Of a DNA stretch of 64,000 bases, positions 37,099 to 48,200 are shown piece after piece. Both the position numbers and the translations under genes were made by a program. The stretch is taken from positions 1-64,000 of the forward strand of contig JADJYU010000005.1 in NCBI GenBank assembly GCA_016719565.1, in the 5' to 3' direction. Every line of letters begins with the position of its first letter. The first letter of the stretch is position 1. Below the pieces are notes generated by a model that was not told the DNA's origin, did no database searches, and was given only the letters and a program-made list of their open reading frames with translations. Source of the stretch: Ignavibacteria bacterium (lineage in GTDB: Bacteria > Bacteroidota > Ignavibacteria > Tepidaquicellales > Tepidaquicellaceae).

Positions 37099-38121
37099 AT
37101 GAAAAAAGGATTTTCAATCATCGTCTGCTGCTATAACAGTTCAGAATTACTCAGGGAAACAATAAGGAGTTTATGCTCACTGAATTCTTCAAATGATTTC
37201 AGCGCTGAGATAATAATTGTTGACAACGCGTCAACGGACAAAACTGCTGAGACAGCTTCGGGATTGTTAAAGGAATTTAATTGTCCATTTGATTTCAGGA
37301 TAGAGTCTGAGCCGAAACAGGGTTTATCCTTTGCAAGGAAAAAAGGGATCGAAGTCTCAGTCTACGATTATATTTTATTTTGCGATGATGACAACCGTCT
37401 TGAAGAAAATTATCTGATAAATTCTTTCAGAGTAATGGAAGAAAACAAAGAGACAGGTGCTTTGGGAGGAGTAAGCGAACCGGTCTCAGACATTGAATTT
37501 CCGGAATGGTTTGAAGATTTCAAACAGAGTTATTCAGCCGGCAGACAGTCGGAAAACAACGGTGAAATAAGATCTGAGCTGCATTCATTGTGGGGCGCGG
37601 GAATGGTGTTAAGAAGGACTGCGATAGAAGGACTTTACAGTAACGGTTTTCATTCATTGCTTACGGACAGGACAGGAAGCATGCTGACATCCGGAGGCGA
37701 TACGGAATTATGTTACGCGCTGAGACTTGCAGGATGGAAGATCCGGTTTGATAACAGTTTAAAACTCAGACACTTTCTTCCGGCAAAAAGACTTACATGG
37801 AAATATTTAAGGGAGCTTAACAGAGGTTTCGGCAGACAGAAGATAAACTTTGACGCATATCTGAAAAACTTTTCCTCTAACGGTTCCGGCATTAAGGATA
37901 AAGACACGGACTGGACAAAAAGATTTTTTTTTATGATAAAAAAAATGAGATCATACGGATTCAGAAAGATAATAAATTTCAGAGATCCGAATCCGGGAGA
38001 TCCTGAAATAATAAGGATGGAAAAGACGATAGGCAGCATGCAGGAGCTTCTGAGACTTAAAAATGATTACGGAAAGATGATCACTGAAACAGGAAAATCC
38101 AAATGGATACAGCATAAATGA
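37099..38121 (+). CDS. GT2 family glycosyltransferase
   Basis: 340 residues. FSIIVCCYNSSELLRETIRS, IIVDNASTDKTAE, FCDDDNRLEENY (metal site), FPEWFEDFKQ, LWGAGMVLRRTAIEGLYSNG and SGGDTELCYALRLAGW. Very close in layout to domain 4 of the giant protein just upstream, including the GDPEIIRMEKTIGSMQELL tail, so it is a paralog that split off from, or gave rise to, that domain. Starts at ATG 37099, 26 bp after the giant gene; only 9 bp separate it from the next GT2. Confidence 0.9.
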   Translation: MKKGFSIIVCCYNSSELLRETIRSLCSLNSSNDFSAEIIIVDNASTDKTAETASGLLKEFNCPFDFRIESEPKQGLSFARKKGIEVSVYDYILFCDDDNRLEENYLINSFRVMEENKETGALGGVSEPVSDIEFPEWFEDFKQSYSAGRQSENNGEIRSELHSLWGAGMVLRRTAIEGLYSNGFHSLLTDRTGSMLTSGGDTELCYALRLAGWKIRFDNSLKLRHFLPAKRLTWKYLRELNRGFGRQKINFDAYLKNFSSNGSGIKDKDTDWTKRFFFMIKKMRSYGFRKIINFRDPNPGDPEIIRMEKTIGSMQELLRLKNDYGKMITETGKSKWIQHK

Positions 38122-38130
38122 AATTAAATC

Positions 38131-39120
38131 ATGATCAACCCTGAAATTTCCGTTATTACTACAGTATTAAATTGTAAAAAATATATACGGGAATCAATCG
38201 AAAGCATCCTTTCACAGACATTCCGTGAGATTGAATATATCATTGTAGATGACGGTTCCGATGACGGTACAACGGAAATAATTAAAGAGTTTGCTTCGGC
38301 AGACGGCAGGATATTTCCAATCTATCTGGGAGAGAACATTGGCCGCGTATCGTCGCTTAATAAGGCGCTCAACATCTCGAAAGGGAAATATATTGCTATT
38401 CAGGATGCTGATGATATTTCATTAAACGACAGGCTATTAATACAGTATAATTTCCTGGAGAAGAATCCTGAATATTTACTTACAGGTTCGAACATACATA
38501 TCATAAATGAGACAGGCGAGATAATTTCCAAACCGTTACGTCCTGAGAATGACAATGAATTAAAATTCAGTCTTCTTTTTAAATGTACTTTTGCAAACCC
38601 CAGCATAATGTACAGGAGATCAGTTATAACAGATCATGAACTGCGTTACGAAGAGGAATTCAATCATGCGGAAGATTTCCGGCTTATAACGATAATAAAC
38701 AGTTTAGGGAAGGTGCATAACATAAAGGAAACACTGATACTGCACAGAAGACACGGAGAAAACAACAGCATAGTTAATTTTGACAAGCTGAATTCAGGCA
38801 GTACAGTAATTGTAAAGGAAAATTTCTTTCAGCTTGGAATTGAGATCAGCGAGGAAAGGGCGCTGAGAATAAGAAAACTTTTTTCATCCAAAGGAATTGA
38901 CAAGGAAAATGTATCTGAAGATATCCGGTATTTGTTTCTTGCCATAAAGGAATTTCAGTCAAGATACAGGACCGTAAAGAACCGTGAAGTGATCCGGACA
39001 CTTAAGCGAATGCTGAAATGGCTTGGTAAAAAAAATTTATTATTAAAGCCTGATCATCTGTCTTTATATAACTCGATCCTTGCATATTACCTCAAAGAAA
39101 CATTTATTTTAAAGAATTAA
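38131..39120 (+). CDS. GT2 family glycosyltransferase
   Basis: 329 residues. ISVITTVLNCKKYIRESIES, IIVDDGSDDGTTEII, IGRVSSLNKALNISKGKYIA, IQDADDISLNDRL (metal site), FANPSIMYRRSV and EEFNHAEDFRLI. A standard GT2 of the kind found in O-antigen and capsule clusters. Start ATG 38131, 9 bp after the preceding gene, so certainly the same transcript. Followed by a 206-bp AT-rich gap that may carry an extra promoter. Confidence 0.9.
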   Translation: MINPEISVITTVLNCKKYIRESIESILSQTFREIEYIIVDDGSDDGTTEIIKEFASADGRIFPIYLGENIGRVSSLNKALNISKGKYIAIQDADDISLNDRLLIQYNFLEKNPEYLLTGSNIHIINETGEIISKPLRPENDNELKFSLLFKCTFANPSIMYRRSVITDHELRYEEEFNHAEDFRLITIINSLGKVHNIKETLILHRRHGENNSIVNFDKLNSGSTVIVKENFFQLGIEISEERALRIRKLFSSKGIDKENVSEDIRYLFLAIKEFQSRYRTVKNREVIRTLKRMLKWLGKKNLLLKPDHLSLYNSILAYYLKETFILKN

Positions 39121-39326
39121 ATTCTTATTTTAATCAGTCCCAAAATCATTCAAATTTTATTATTGCATTTCTTTACAATTTAAGGTTACAAATTGTGATA
39201 TAATTAATGTAAATTATTTGAGAAATACATTTTTTACATTAAAAGTAATCATTAAATTATCAGGCAAACTCTTATATTTTCAGAAATTAAAGCTTTGTAT
39301 TTAATTATACCAAGGCCGTTTATTAT

Positions 39327-40295
39327 ATGAATTTAAATAATAATTCCGGAAAACTGATCTCTGTAATCATTCCTTTTTACAACAGAGTGGAGTTACTGAA
39401 TTCATCAATAAAATCAGTTATAAACCAGACATATAAACCGATCGAAGTTATCTTAATTGATGACTTCTCGAAAGAGAAATTTGATCTTTCCGGTCTGGAA
39501 AAATACAGATCTGCTGATTTTAATATTAAGCTTATTAGAAACAGTAAGAATCTCGGTCCGGGATTATCAAGGGAAGCAGGAAGACTGATCGCAAAGGGTG
39601 ATTACTTTGCATATCTTGATTCTGATGATTTCTGGCACAGGGAATTCCTTGAAAAGCTTACTGATGCTATGGAAAAGAATCCAAAAGCAGGAATGGCATA
39701 TTGTAAGACGCTCCTTATCAGAAGCAAAGGAAATTTTCTTAGGAATAAAAATGATGATACATTCAACTCTATCATACCAGTAATATTTGATGTTCATGGC
39801 AGACCCTGGGCTACCGGCGCATGCGTCTGGAGAAGAGAGATAGTAAATAAGATCGGACCATGGACGGATTCCAGGATATGGGAAGATTATGAATATGATA
39901 TCAGGGCAGCCAAGATAAATAATAATATTGTTCACGTTCCTGAAGTTCTTTTTTATGTAAATATGGATTCAAAAGAGAAAATTTCTCTTGTAAAGAACAC
40001 AAAAAAAATGATAGAAGATAAAGCGCAGTCAATTCTGAATATCTCCAGACAATTAAGGAATTCAAAATTCAGGGATGACAGGGATATCAGGGACAGAATT
40101 ACTTATTTTCTTCTTACCTCCTGCGCTACTTTATCCGACTATAAATCCGGTGTACCGATCATCAATGAAATGTTCAATGAATATTATAAATGGAAAAACC
40201 GGAAAAATTATTTTGTAAATGCCATGACTTATATTTCTCCCTACAGAATAAATTCAAAAGTATTCAGAAAAATAAGGCAGCAAAGCCAGAATTAA
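39327..40295 (+). CDS. GT2 family glycosyltransferase
   Basis: 322 residues. ISVIIPFYNRVELLNSSIKS, VILIDDFSKEKFD, NLGPGLSREAGRLIAKGDYF, YLDSDDFWHREFL (metal site), ATGACVWRREIV and RIWEDYEYDIRAA. A GT2 with the WxDxxxWEDxxxxxR type acceptor block frequent in surface polysaccharide enzymes. Start ATG 39327. It ends only 19 bp before the first C25 peptidase gene, which ties glycan synthesis and the peptidases into one transcription unit. Confidence 0.88.
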   Translation: MNLNNNSGKLISVIIPFYNRVELLNSSIKSVINQTYKPIEVILIDDFSKEKFDLSGLEKYRSADFNIKLIRNSKNLGPGLSREAGRLIAKGDYFAYLDSDDFWHREFLEKLTDAMEKNPKAGMAYCKTLLIRSKGNFLRNKNDDTFNSIIPVIFDVHGRPWATGACVWRREIVNKIGPWTDSRIWEDYEYDIRAAKINNNIVHVPEVLFYVNMDSKEKISLVKNTKKMIEDKAQSILNISRQLRNSKFRDDRDIRDRITYFLLTSCATLSDYKSGVPIINEMFNEYYKWKNRKNYFVNAMTYISPYRINSKVFRKIRQQSQN

Positions 40296-40314
40296 AATTT
40301 TAATTTAAGCTGAT

Positions 40315-43300
40315 ATGAAATATAAATATATAACACCGGAATATAGAAGTTTCAGAAACTTCAGCTTACTGCTGTTTTTTATTGCAGTAAATTTATTTCG
40401 TACCGCTGAGCCGCTGTATTCACAAACTAATCCAAACTGGATCACTCCAAACAGGACTTATCTGAAAATGTATATAGTCAGTGACGGTATGAACAGGATC
40501 AGCAGGGCTGATTTTGTTTCCGCCGGCATTAATACAAGCGGTCTTGATCCGAGGACAGTTAAAGTTTACAATAAAGGACTGCAGATCCCTATATTTTTTT
40601 CCGGCGAGCAGGACGGTGTCTTTAATGACAATGATTTTTTTGATTTCTACGGCAAGAGGAATTACGGAGGAATTGTAAAAACTTATGATCAGAATAATGT
40701 AGAAGCTTATATTACTGATGAATATTACAATCAGTATTCAGATACAAATGTTTACTGGGCGGACTGGGGCGGAGCAAACGGGATCAGATATCAGAATTTA
40801 AATTACACTGCAGGCGCTTCATTTCAGAATAATTATTTTACAGACAAAATTCATTTTGAAAAAGACCTGCTTTACAGTCAGGGTGAAAATATCTCCGGAT
40901 CAGATTACAGATTTTTATCTACAGAAAAATTTCTCGGTGAAGGATGGTACTGGAAGCGGCTGCAGAATACGGAAATTTTATCGGATACTTTTACAATTCC
41001 CGTTCAAAGCAATTCTCCTCAAAACTCTACAATAAAACTTTTTGCATATCCTGGGACGCAAAATTTAAATATCACTAATGAGCATTCTCTTGAAATTCGC
41101 GTTAACGGTGTTCTGATAAATACAATCCAAACGGATAATTTCAAAAGAATTGATACTACATTATCATTTGCCTCATCTGTTCTGTCGGAGAGTTCTGTTA
41201 ATAATGTTTCTGTAAAATACAATGCGCAGCCGGGCTTTACAGGTATAATGTATTTCGATTTCTTTGAAGTCAGTTATCCCCGTAAATTTTCACTGGTCAA
41301 TAAAAAATTATCCGCCGTAATAAACAGCGCTGATACTTCTTCGAGATCATTCAGAGTCAGCGGATACAGTAATTCTTCTCCTGTTTATATTTATGATGTA
41401 TTAAATAATTTCAGGATCACAAATTTTACATTCAATGCCGATACTTTAAAATATTCAGCGCGCGGAAACAGCAATATACAGATAGTTAACGACACTATAA
41501 GAACAAAGCCGTTTAAGATAAAGCAGCGGCAGGTTCCGAATCTGGTTTCATCTACAAACGGCGCGGACTATCTTATTATTTATAACTCAATACTGGAATC
41601 ACAGGCTGAGCAGCTCAGATCATTCAGAAATTCACAGGACGGTTACCGGTCAGTGAAGGCGGAGGTAGAGGATATTTATGATATATTCGGGTACGGTCTT
41701 GAAGATCCCCTTTCAGTCAGGTATTTCACAAACTATGTCAATGAAAACTGGCAGCTGCCTAAATTGAAATTTATTTGTCTCTTCGGAAGAGGTTCGCTTG
41801 ATCCGAAAAAAAATTCCTCGGGTTCAGTGTATTACAAAAATCTTGTTCCGGTTTACGGCTATCCTAATTCAGAAGGATATTTCGCTAATTTCAATTTCGG
41901 ATCATTCTTTTATTATCCGCAGGTAAGCGTCGGCAGACTTCCCGCTTACTCACCATCAGAAGCTCAGATAATGGTTGATAAGATAATTGCGTATGAAAGT
42001 CTTCCTTTTGAGAACTGGAATAAAAATTTTACATTTATTACTAACGGAAGCACTCTTCAGGAACAGGCATCACATCAGAACAGATCCAATTTTGACGCCA
42101 GCGTTTTTATAGCTACACCTCCTATTTCGGGCATAGTAAATAAAATATACAGGTACGATACTTCAGGAATTATAGCTTATAATTATGCTGACTCTATTAT
42201 TAAAACTTTCAACGCAGGCAGTATATATGTAAATTACAGAGGACATGCAGGAAGTCATGACTGGGAAATAATGATGCGTGATCCGGATGTTTTAAACAAC
42301 GGTAATAAACTGCCTTTAGTGATCAGTCTTACCTGCTTTACCGGAGAGACTGCAAAGCCTGAGTTCAGGGCTTTTATGGAAAAATTTTTATACCTGCCGA
42401 ATAAAGGCGCGATCGGCGGAGTGAGTACAACGGGCTGGAGCTTTTCCACAAACGGAAATGATTTCGGATCATATATGCTTCAGACTTTTAAAAATGATAC
42501 TGCGAGAAAAATGGGTGACCTGATAAAGTTTGCAGGTAAATCCATGAGCCGGGATTCTTTATCATTTTCCGTCAGACATACAATTAACAGTTACAATCTT
42601 GCAGGTGATCCCGGTGTAAATCTGAAATATCAGAAGACTCCTGATTTCAAGATTACTAATGCAGATTATAAAATTGAGCCAAAGTCTGTTTCACTGAATA
42701 CTCCTGCAGCTATTACCATTAACCCGATAAATATTGGTCTCTATGCTGATACTTGTATTGTAAGATTTCAGCTGATTAAAAACAATGTAAACGTATCTTT
42801 TAAAGATACTGTCATCAGAGCTTTTGAAGTAAGAAAAGAGATCAGGCATAATTTTCAGATTGACACACTTGGCATTTACAAAATGAAAGTAACACTTGAT
42901 GTAAATGACCGATATCCTCTGGAAAATCCAAATGACAATATAATCATAGTCGACATTCCGCTGCTTGAAAGTTCTTTTATCCCGATCAGACCTGCTGATA
43001 ATTCAGTCATATTCACCGACAGCGTAGAGTTTGTAATACTAAATCCCAATTTTGATTATGGTCAGAGTAATATTAAGATAATTGCTGAAATGGATACAAC
43101 AGGTAATTACAACTCCCCCGTAAAAAAGACTTTTACTAATCTGAACATTAAAGAAGGCGCTACTTTATTTAAAACTTCAATACCGGTTTTAAACAACAAT
43201 ACTTTATATTACTGGAGAGCAAGGTCTGTCATAGACTCCGATACATCATCATGGTCAGAAAATTATAATTTCATTTACAATAACGGAATTGCTTTTGGTA

Positions 43301-45222
43301 CCAAATACAACAGGTTTATTGGTGAAAGTCTTCCGGTCGTAATTTCAAAATCTGAAAAAGATCAGTTTGATATTTCTGAGATGAATAACACTTATTATTC
43401 AGATGAAGGGATCAGATTAAGAGATGCGGATGCTGTGCTTTATGTGAGATCTTACGGAAGTAATGCTGAGGAAGCGTCGTATTTCAGCGTAGGTAACAGT
43501 AACCTGTACATAGACGGAGGTAAAAATACCGGACTCAATTTCCTCAAAGTAAAAAAACTTGACGGTAAGATCCTGCAGTTCAAGAATCTGAAAATGTCCG
43601 ACTCGACCGCTTCAAATGATTCACTGCTGACTTTTCTCAATACATTTGACACTACTCATTATCTGATGCTTCTTAATGCCGCATACTTCCCGGGCGGGAA
43701 AAAATTAAATGCCGGCACAAAAGCAAAACTTAGGGAATTCGGAAGCGTTTACGCCGACTCTATCGGATTGCTTTCATATTTTCATTCATGGGCGTTTATC
43801 GGATATCTTGGAGCTTCATCTTCGCTTGCATCTGAAATGTTTGATGCATGCTGCAGACCTGCGTTAAACTGTCTTGACTGCGATCACTGGTTTGAAGCTG
43901 TTACTACAATGAATGTAAAATTCCGGAGCACATCGGGTTATGTATCCGGCATAATAGGACCTGCAAGCTCATGGTATGATTTTTCATGGACAGGTCAGAC
44001 ATTCCCGAACAGTTCACTTGGATTTGATGTGATAGGAATTGCAAGAAACGGAACGGAGACATTACTCAGACAGAATCTGCAGACATCAAATTTCAATGAA
44101 CTTGCAACCATTAATGCAGAGCAGTATCCAAAGTTAAAATTTAACGCTTTACTGAATATCGATACTCTGACAGGTACAGTATCCCCTGTTTTAAATTCTT
44201 TAAAGGTAAATTATTCAGCAGCATCTGAGTTAGTATTAATTAAAAATTCTCTGCAGTACAGCGCTTCCGGTAAAGACAGAAACGCAATGAACTTTGCATT
44301 TGATTATTCCAATAACGGATACAAATATATTTTCGGAACGATCATAAACCTTTACAGCAAATCTGTTTCAGATTCCAATCTGATCTCAACAGATACTGTA
44401 GAAACAATTTTAAAGACTGACAGCGTTTTAACTTACGCCAACAGTTTCACCAAACCGGATTTCAGGGACAGCTCACGCGTCTGGATCGTTATCAAACCGG
44501 TTAAAGATCAGAATGAATTTTACTATTTTAATAATGATGCGGAAATTCCTCTTACGGCTTTATCTTCAACTGTAAAAAATGACATTAAAATTACCGCTGA
44601 CGGTAAGGTAATATATGACGGCGAAACCGTAAGAAAGAATCCTGATCTGCGGATTGAACTTTCAGGTGAAAGAAATAATGCTGACTTAAGCGATACTTCA
44701 TTAGTAATATTGAGACTTAACGGAATTTATATACCTTATTTTGCCAAAGGCAATATGAATCCGGTATTGAAGGTCATGGAATCTGATAATCAGAACAGTC
44801 CGGGAATTTATTCCCTGATGCTGAATACTGAACTGAATAACGGATCAAACCGGTTAAGCATTTCTTATAAAAATACAGACGGAAATTCAGATTCACTTTC
44901 GATGGAATTATTAGTTTCAAATGAAACAGGAATATCAGGATTGTATAATTATCCAAACCCGATGAAGAGTGAAACATCGTTTATGTTTGATATAACTTCT
45001 CCTGATATATTACCATCAGTGAGATTAAAAATTTATACTGTTCAGGGAAGGCTGATAAAAGAAATTTTTACACAGCCGTCTTTCGGATCAAATCAGATAA
45101 TATGGGACGGAAGGGATAATGACGGTGATTTTGTAGCTAACGGAACTTATCTCTATAAATTATTTACAGACGGGAATAATAAAACTGAAACACCTGTTCA
45201 AAAGCTTGTAGTACTCAAATAA
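40315..45222 (+). CDS. C25 (gingipain-type) cysteine peptidase, PorU-like, with T9SS tail, copy 1
   Basis: 1635 residues. Signal segment near residues 16-36, then an N-terminal propeptide-like domain (WITPNRTYLKMYIVSDGMNR, FYGKRNYGG). The C25 domain starts near residue 410 (NGADYLIIYNSIL) and has NYRGHAGSHDW (His644) and ISLTCFTGET (Cys674), the catalytic dyad at the gingipain spacing of about 30. Several Ig-like or jelly-roll domains follow, one with a GSNAEEASYFSVGN block. The end is a T9SS type A tail with YNYPNPMKSETSFMFDI and a FlgD-like WDGRDNDGDFVANGTYLYKL. PorU in Bacteroidota is the C25 sortase that removes sorting tails and attaches cargo to A-LPS. PorU identity versus a secreted C25 protease is undecided, because this protein has its own tail. 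Confidence 0.8.
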   Translation: MKYKYITPEYRSFRNFSLLLFFIAVNLFRTAEPLYSQTNPNWITPNRTYLKMYIVSDGMNRISRADFVSAGINTSGLDPRTVKVYNKGLQIPIFFSGEQDGVFNDNDFFDFYGKRNYGGIVKTYDQNNVEAYITDEYYNQYSDTNVYWADWGGANGIRYQNLNYTAGASFQNNYFTDKIHFEKDLLYSQGENISGSDYRFLSTEKFLGEGWYWKRLQNTEILSDTFTIPVQSNSPQNSTIKLFAYPGTQNLNITNEHSLEIRVNGVLINTIQTDNFKRIDTTLSFASSVLSESSVNNVSVKYNAQPGFTGIMYFDFFEVSYPRKFSLVNKKLSAVINSADTSSRSFRVSGYSNSSPVYIYDVLNNFRITNFTFNADTLKYSARGNSNIQIVNDTIRTKPFKIKQRQVPNLVSSTNGADYLIIYNSILESQAEQLRSFRNSQDGYRSVKAEVEDIYDIFGYGLEDPLSVRYFTNYVNENWQLPKLKFICLFGRGSLDPKKNSSGSVYYKNLVPVYGYPNSEGYFANFNFGSFFYYPQVSVGRLPAYSPSEAQIMVDKIIAYESLPFENWNKNFTFITNGSTLQEQASHQNRSNFDASVFIATPPISGIVNKIYRYDTSGIIAYNYADSIIKTFNAGSIYVNYRGHAGSHDWEIMMRDPDVLNNGNKLPLVISLTCFTGETAKPEFRAFMEKFLYLPNKGAIGGVSTTGWSFSTNGNDFGSYMLQTFKNDTARKMGDLIKFAGKSMSRDSLSFSVRHTINSYNLAGDPGVNLKYQKTPDFKITNADYKIEPKSVSLNTPAAITINPINIGLYADTCIVRFQLIKNNVNVSFKDTVIRAFEVRKEIRHNFQIDTLGIYKMKVTLDVNDRYPLENPNDNIIIVDIPLLESSFIPIRPADNSVIFTDSVEFVILNPNFDYGQSNIKIIAEMDTTGNYNSPVKKTFTNLNIKEGATLFKTSIPVLNNNTLYYWRARSVIDSDTSSWSENYNFIYNNGIAFGTKYNRFIGESLPVVISKSEKDQFDISEMNNTYYSDEGIRLRDADAVLYVRSYGSNAEEASYFSVGNSNLYIDGGKNTGLNFLKVKKLDGKILQFKNLKMSDSTASNDSLLTFLNTFDTTHYLMLLNAAYFPGGKKLNAGTKAKLREFGSVYADSIGLLSYFHSWAFIGYLGASSSLASEMFDACCRPALNCLDCDHWFEAVTTMNVKFRSTSGYVSGIIGPASSWYDFSWTGQTFPNSSLGFDVIGIARNGTETLLRQNLQTSNFNELATINAEQYPKLKFNALLNIDTLTGTVSPVLNSLKVNYSAASELVLIKNSLQYSASGKDRNAMNFAFDYSNNGYKYIFGTIINLYSKSVSDSNLISTDTVETILKTDSVLTYANSFTKPDFRDSSRVWIVIKPVKDQNEFYYFNNDAEIPLTALSSTVKNDIKITADGKVIYDGETVRKNPDLRIELSGERNNADLSDTSLVILRLNGIYIPYFAKGNMNPVLKVMESDNQNSPGIYSLMLNTELNNGSNRLSISYKNTDGNSDSLSMELLVSNETGISGLYNYPNPMKSETSFMFDITSPDILPSVRLKIYTVQGRLIKEIFTQPSFGSNQIIWDGRDNDGDFVANGTYLYKLFTDGNNKTETPVQKLVVLK

Positions 45223-45263
45223 AAACCTAATATAAATTTATAATAATATTCTAATTTTTTTTA

Positions 45264-48200
45264 ATGAAAAAAATATTTTTCTCCTTAATATTTCTGTTTA
45301 TAATTTCAGAAATATTACCGGCTCAGAATTACAACTGGATCACTCCCAACAAAACTTATCTTAAAATGTATGTCGCTGATAACGGCATGCACAGGGTCGA
45401 CAGGAATGATTTCACTAATGCAGGAATAAATACTTCCGGCATTGATCCGCGAACAGTAAAGCTCTACAATAAAGGAGTTCAGCTTCCGGTGTATTTTTCC
45501 GGTCAGCAGGACGGTACTTTTGATGCGAATGATTATCTGGATTTTTACGGCGAAAGAAATTCCGGCGGTCAGATAAAAGCATATGATCACAACAATAATC
45601 TGTTTTACACAACGGATGAATATTATAATGATTACTCCGATACAAACGTTTACTGGATAGACTGGGGCGGAGCTTTAGGCTCAAGATATACTGATGTGAA
45701 TTATCCTGTAATTACTCCGTATTCCGGAAGTTCATTCACTGATAAAATAGTTTTTGATAAAAATTATTTTTATTCACAGGGTGAAAATATCAGCGCTACT
45801 GATTACAGATTTCTCAATACTGAAAAATTTCAGGGCGAAGGCTGGTACTGGGCTACTTTAAATGACAATCAGACGCTTTCTGAAACGTTTTCACTTCCCT
45901 ATCTCAGTCCTGTTGTAAGTAACGCTTCAATATATATATTTGCATATCCGAGAGTCAGAAATACTTCCGTACTGAATGAACATAGCCTTGAAGTAAAGGT
46001 AAACGGGAATTTAGTGGCTTATATTTCAAAAAATGATTTTTTAAGATTTGACAGTACGATCACATTTACCAGCTCATTTCTTGTAACCGGTCTGAATTCA
46101 GTTACCATTAAATATATACCTGCAAACGGAACATCAGGCGGAGTGCATTTTGATAATTTTAAAATTCAGTATCCGAGAAGATTCGCTTTTGAAAGTTCTG
46201 CTTTTTCAGGCAACTTGTCTTCTTCTGTCGATACAACTACAAAATTTTTCAGATTAAGCGGATATAATTCCGGAAATCCGGTAAATATTTATGATGTAAA
46301 TAATTTCAAAAGATTTACAGGCAGCAGCTTTACTCTCGATACACTTAAATTTTCCGGCAAGAGCAATTCAAACTTTCAGATTGTAAATAACAACATTACA
46401 AAAAAGCCTTTCAGGATCAAACAGAAGCAGGTTCCGAATTTAGTCTCTGCTTCAAACGGTGCGGATTATCTGATCATATACCATAAGCTTTTTGTTTCAC
46501 AGGCGGAGCAGCTGAAAAATTACAGAACCTCAAAGGACGGATACAGATCATTCAAGGCTGACATTGAAGATATTTACGATATATTCAATTACGGTCTGGA
46601 AAATCCTGCCGCCGGAAGAAGTTTTGTCAAATACGTTTATGATAACTGGCAGCTTCCGAAACTCGGATATGTTTGTCTGCTTGGAAGAGGTTCTCTTGAC
46701 CCGAAGAAAAATCTGGCAAGTTCTGCTTACAGCAATAATCTCGTCCCTGTTTACGGCAACCCTCCTTCTGACGGATATTATACAAATTTTAATATGGGTA
46801 CATTCTGCTATTATCCGATGGTTTCAGTCGGAAGACTTCCGGCTTATTCCGAAATTGAAGCACAGAACATGGTTGATAAAATAATCGGATATGAAAATGA
46901 ACCTCCTGCATTCTGGTCAAAAAACTTTGCTTTCATTACCGGCGGCGGAACGACTGCAGAACAGAACGGTCATATTTCAAAATCGAATTTTGATATTGGA
47001 GTGTTTATTGACATTGCCCCTATTTTTGGTAACGCTATAAGAATTTTCAGGAATGATATACCGGGGACTATTACTTTCAATATTAAAGACTCGGTAAAAA
47101 ATGTTATAGACAGAGGCACTATGTTTCTGAATTTCAGAGGACATGCCGGAAGTCACGACTGGGAAATTGCAATGAATGATCCTAACACTCTTTCAAACGG
47201 GAATAAACTTCCTGTCGTACTTAGTCTTACTTGTTTTACAGGTGAAAATTCCAAATCAGATTACAGAGGTTTCAGTGAGAGATTTTTATATCTGAAAGAT
47301 AAAGGCGCAATCGGATTTATCGGGACAACAGGATGGAGTTATTCACAGTTTGGAAATGATTTCGGTTCACACATTCTCGCTTCAATGAAAAATGATTCCA
47401 CCAGAAGGATCGGTGATCGCATGAAATATGCAACTAAACAGATGAGCAAAGATTCATTGTCATTCAGCATCAGGCATACATTGAATTGCTATTCGCTTAT
47501 CGGCGATCCGGCGGCAAAGTTAAATCTTCCGAGGACACCTGAATTTTCAATAACAAATTCTGATTATAAACTGTCTAATGAATATCCCGGAGTCGGAGAA
47601 AATATAACTTTAACCGCTTATCCTAAAAATTACGGACTGAATTCCGATTCACTGAAAATACGTTTTCAGGTTTACAGAAATAATCAGGTCTATTATACAA
47701 AAGATACTATCCGCAGAAGTTTCAGGAATCTTGATTCAATTGCTTACACATTTAAAGCTGATTCTTCCGGTACTTATAATATGACCGTAAACCTTGATCA
47801 GGATAACTGGAATCCGAATGAGATCAAAACAAACAATACTCTTAATGTAGATATACCGGTTAAAAATATTGCATTCATGCCTTTGAAACCGGTTAATAAT
47901 TCAATTGTGACAACGGATAGTGTTGAGTTTACATGTTTAAATCCGTTAGTGCTCACTTCCATAAACAGTGTGAAAGTAATTCTTCAGATGGATACGAGTA
48001 AGAATTTTAATTCTCCTCTTTTAAAGACCTTTGCAAATACAAACATAAGCGGTGCTGCTACAAAATTTAAAACTTCAGTATCGATACCGGTAAGTAACAA
48101 AATTCATTACTGGCGTACCAATAGTGTTATAAATTCCGACAGCACAGGCTGGTCCGGTATTCAGAATTTTGTATATCAGAATCTCAATACTCTAAGAGAT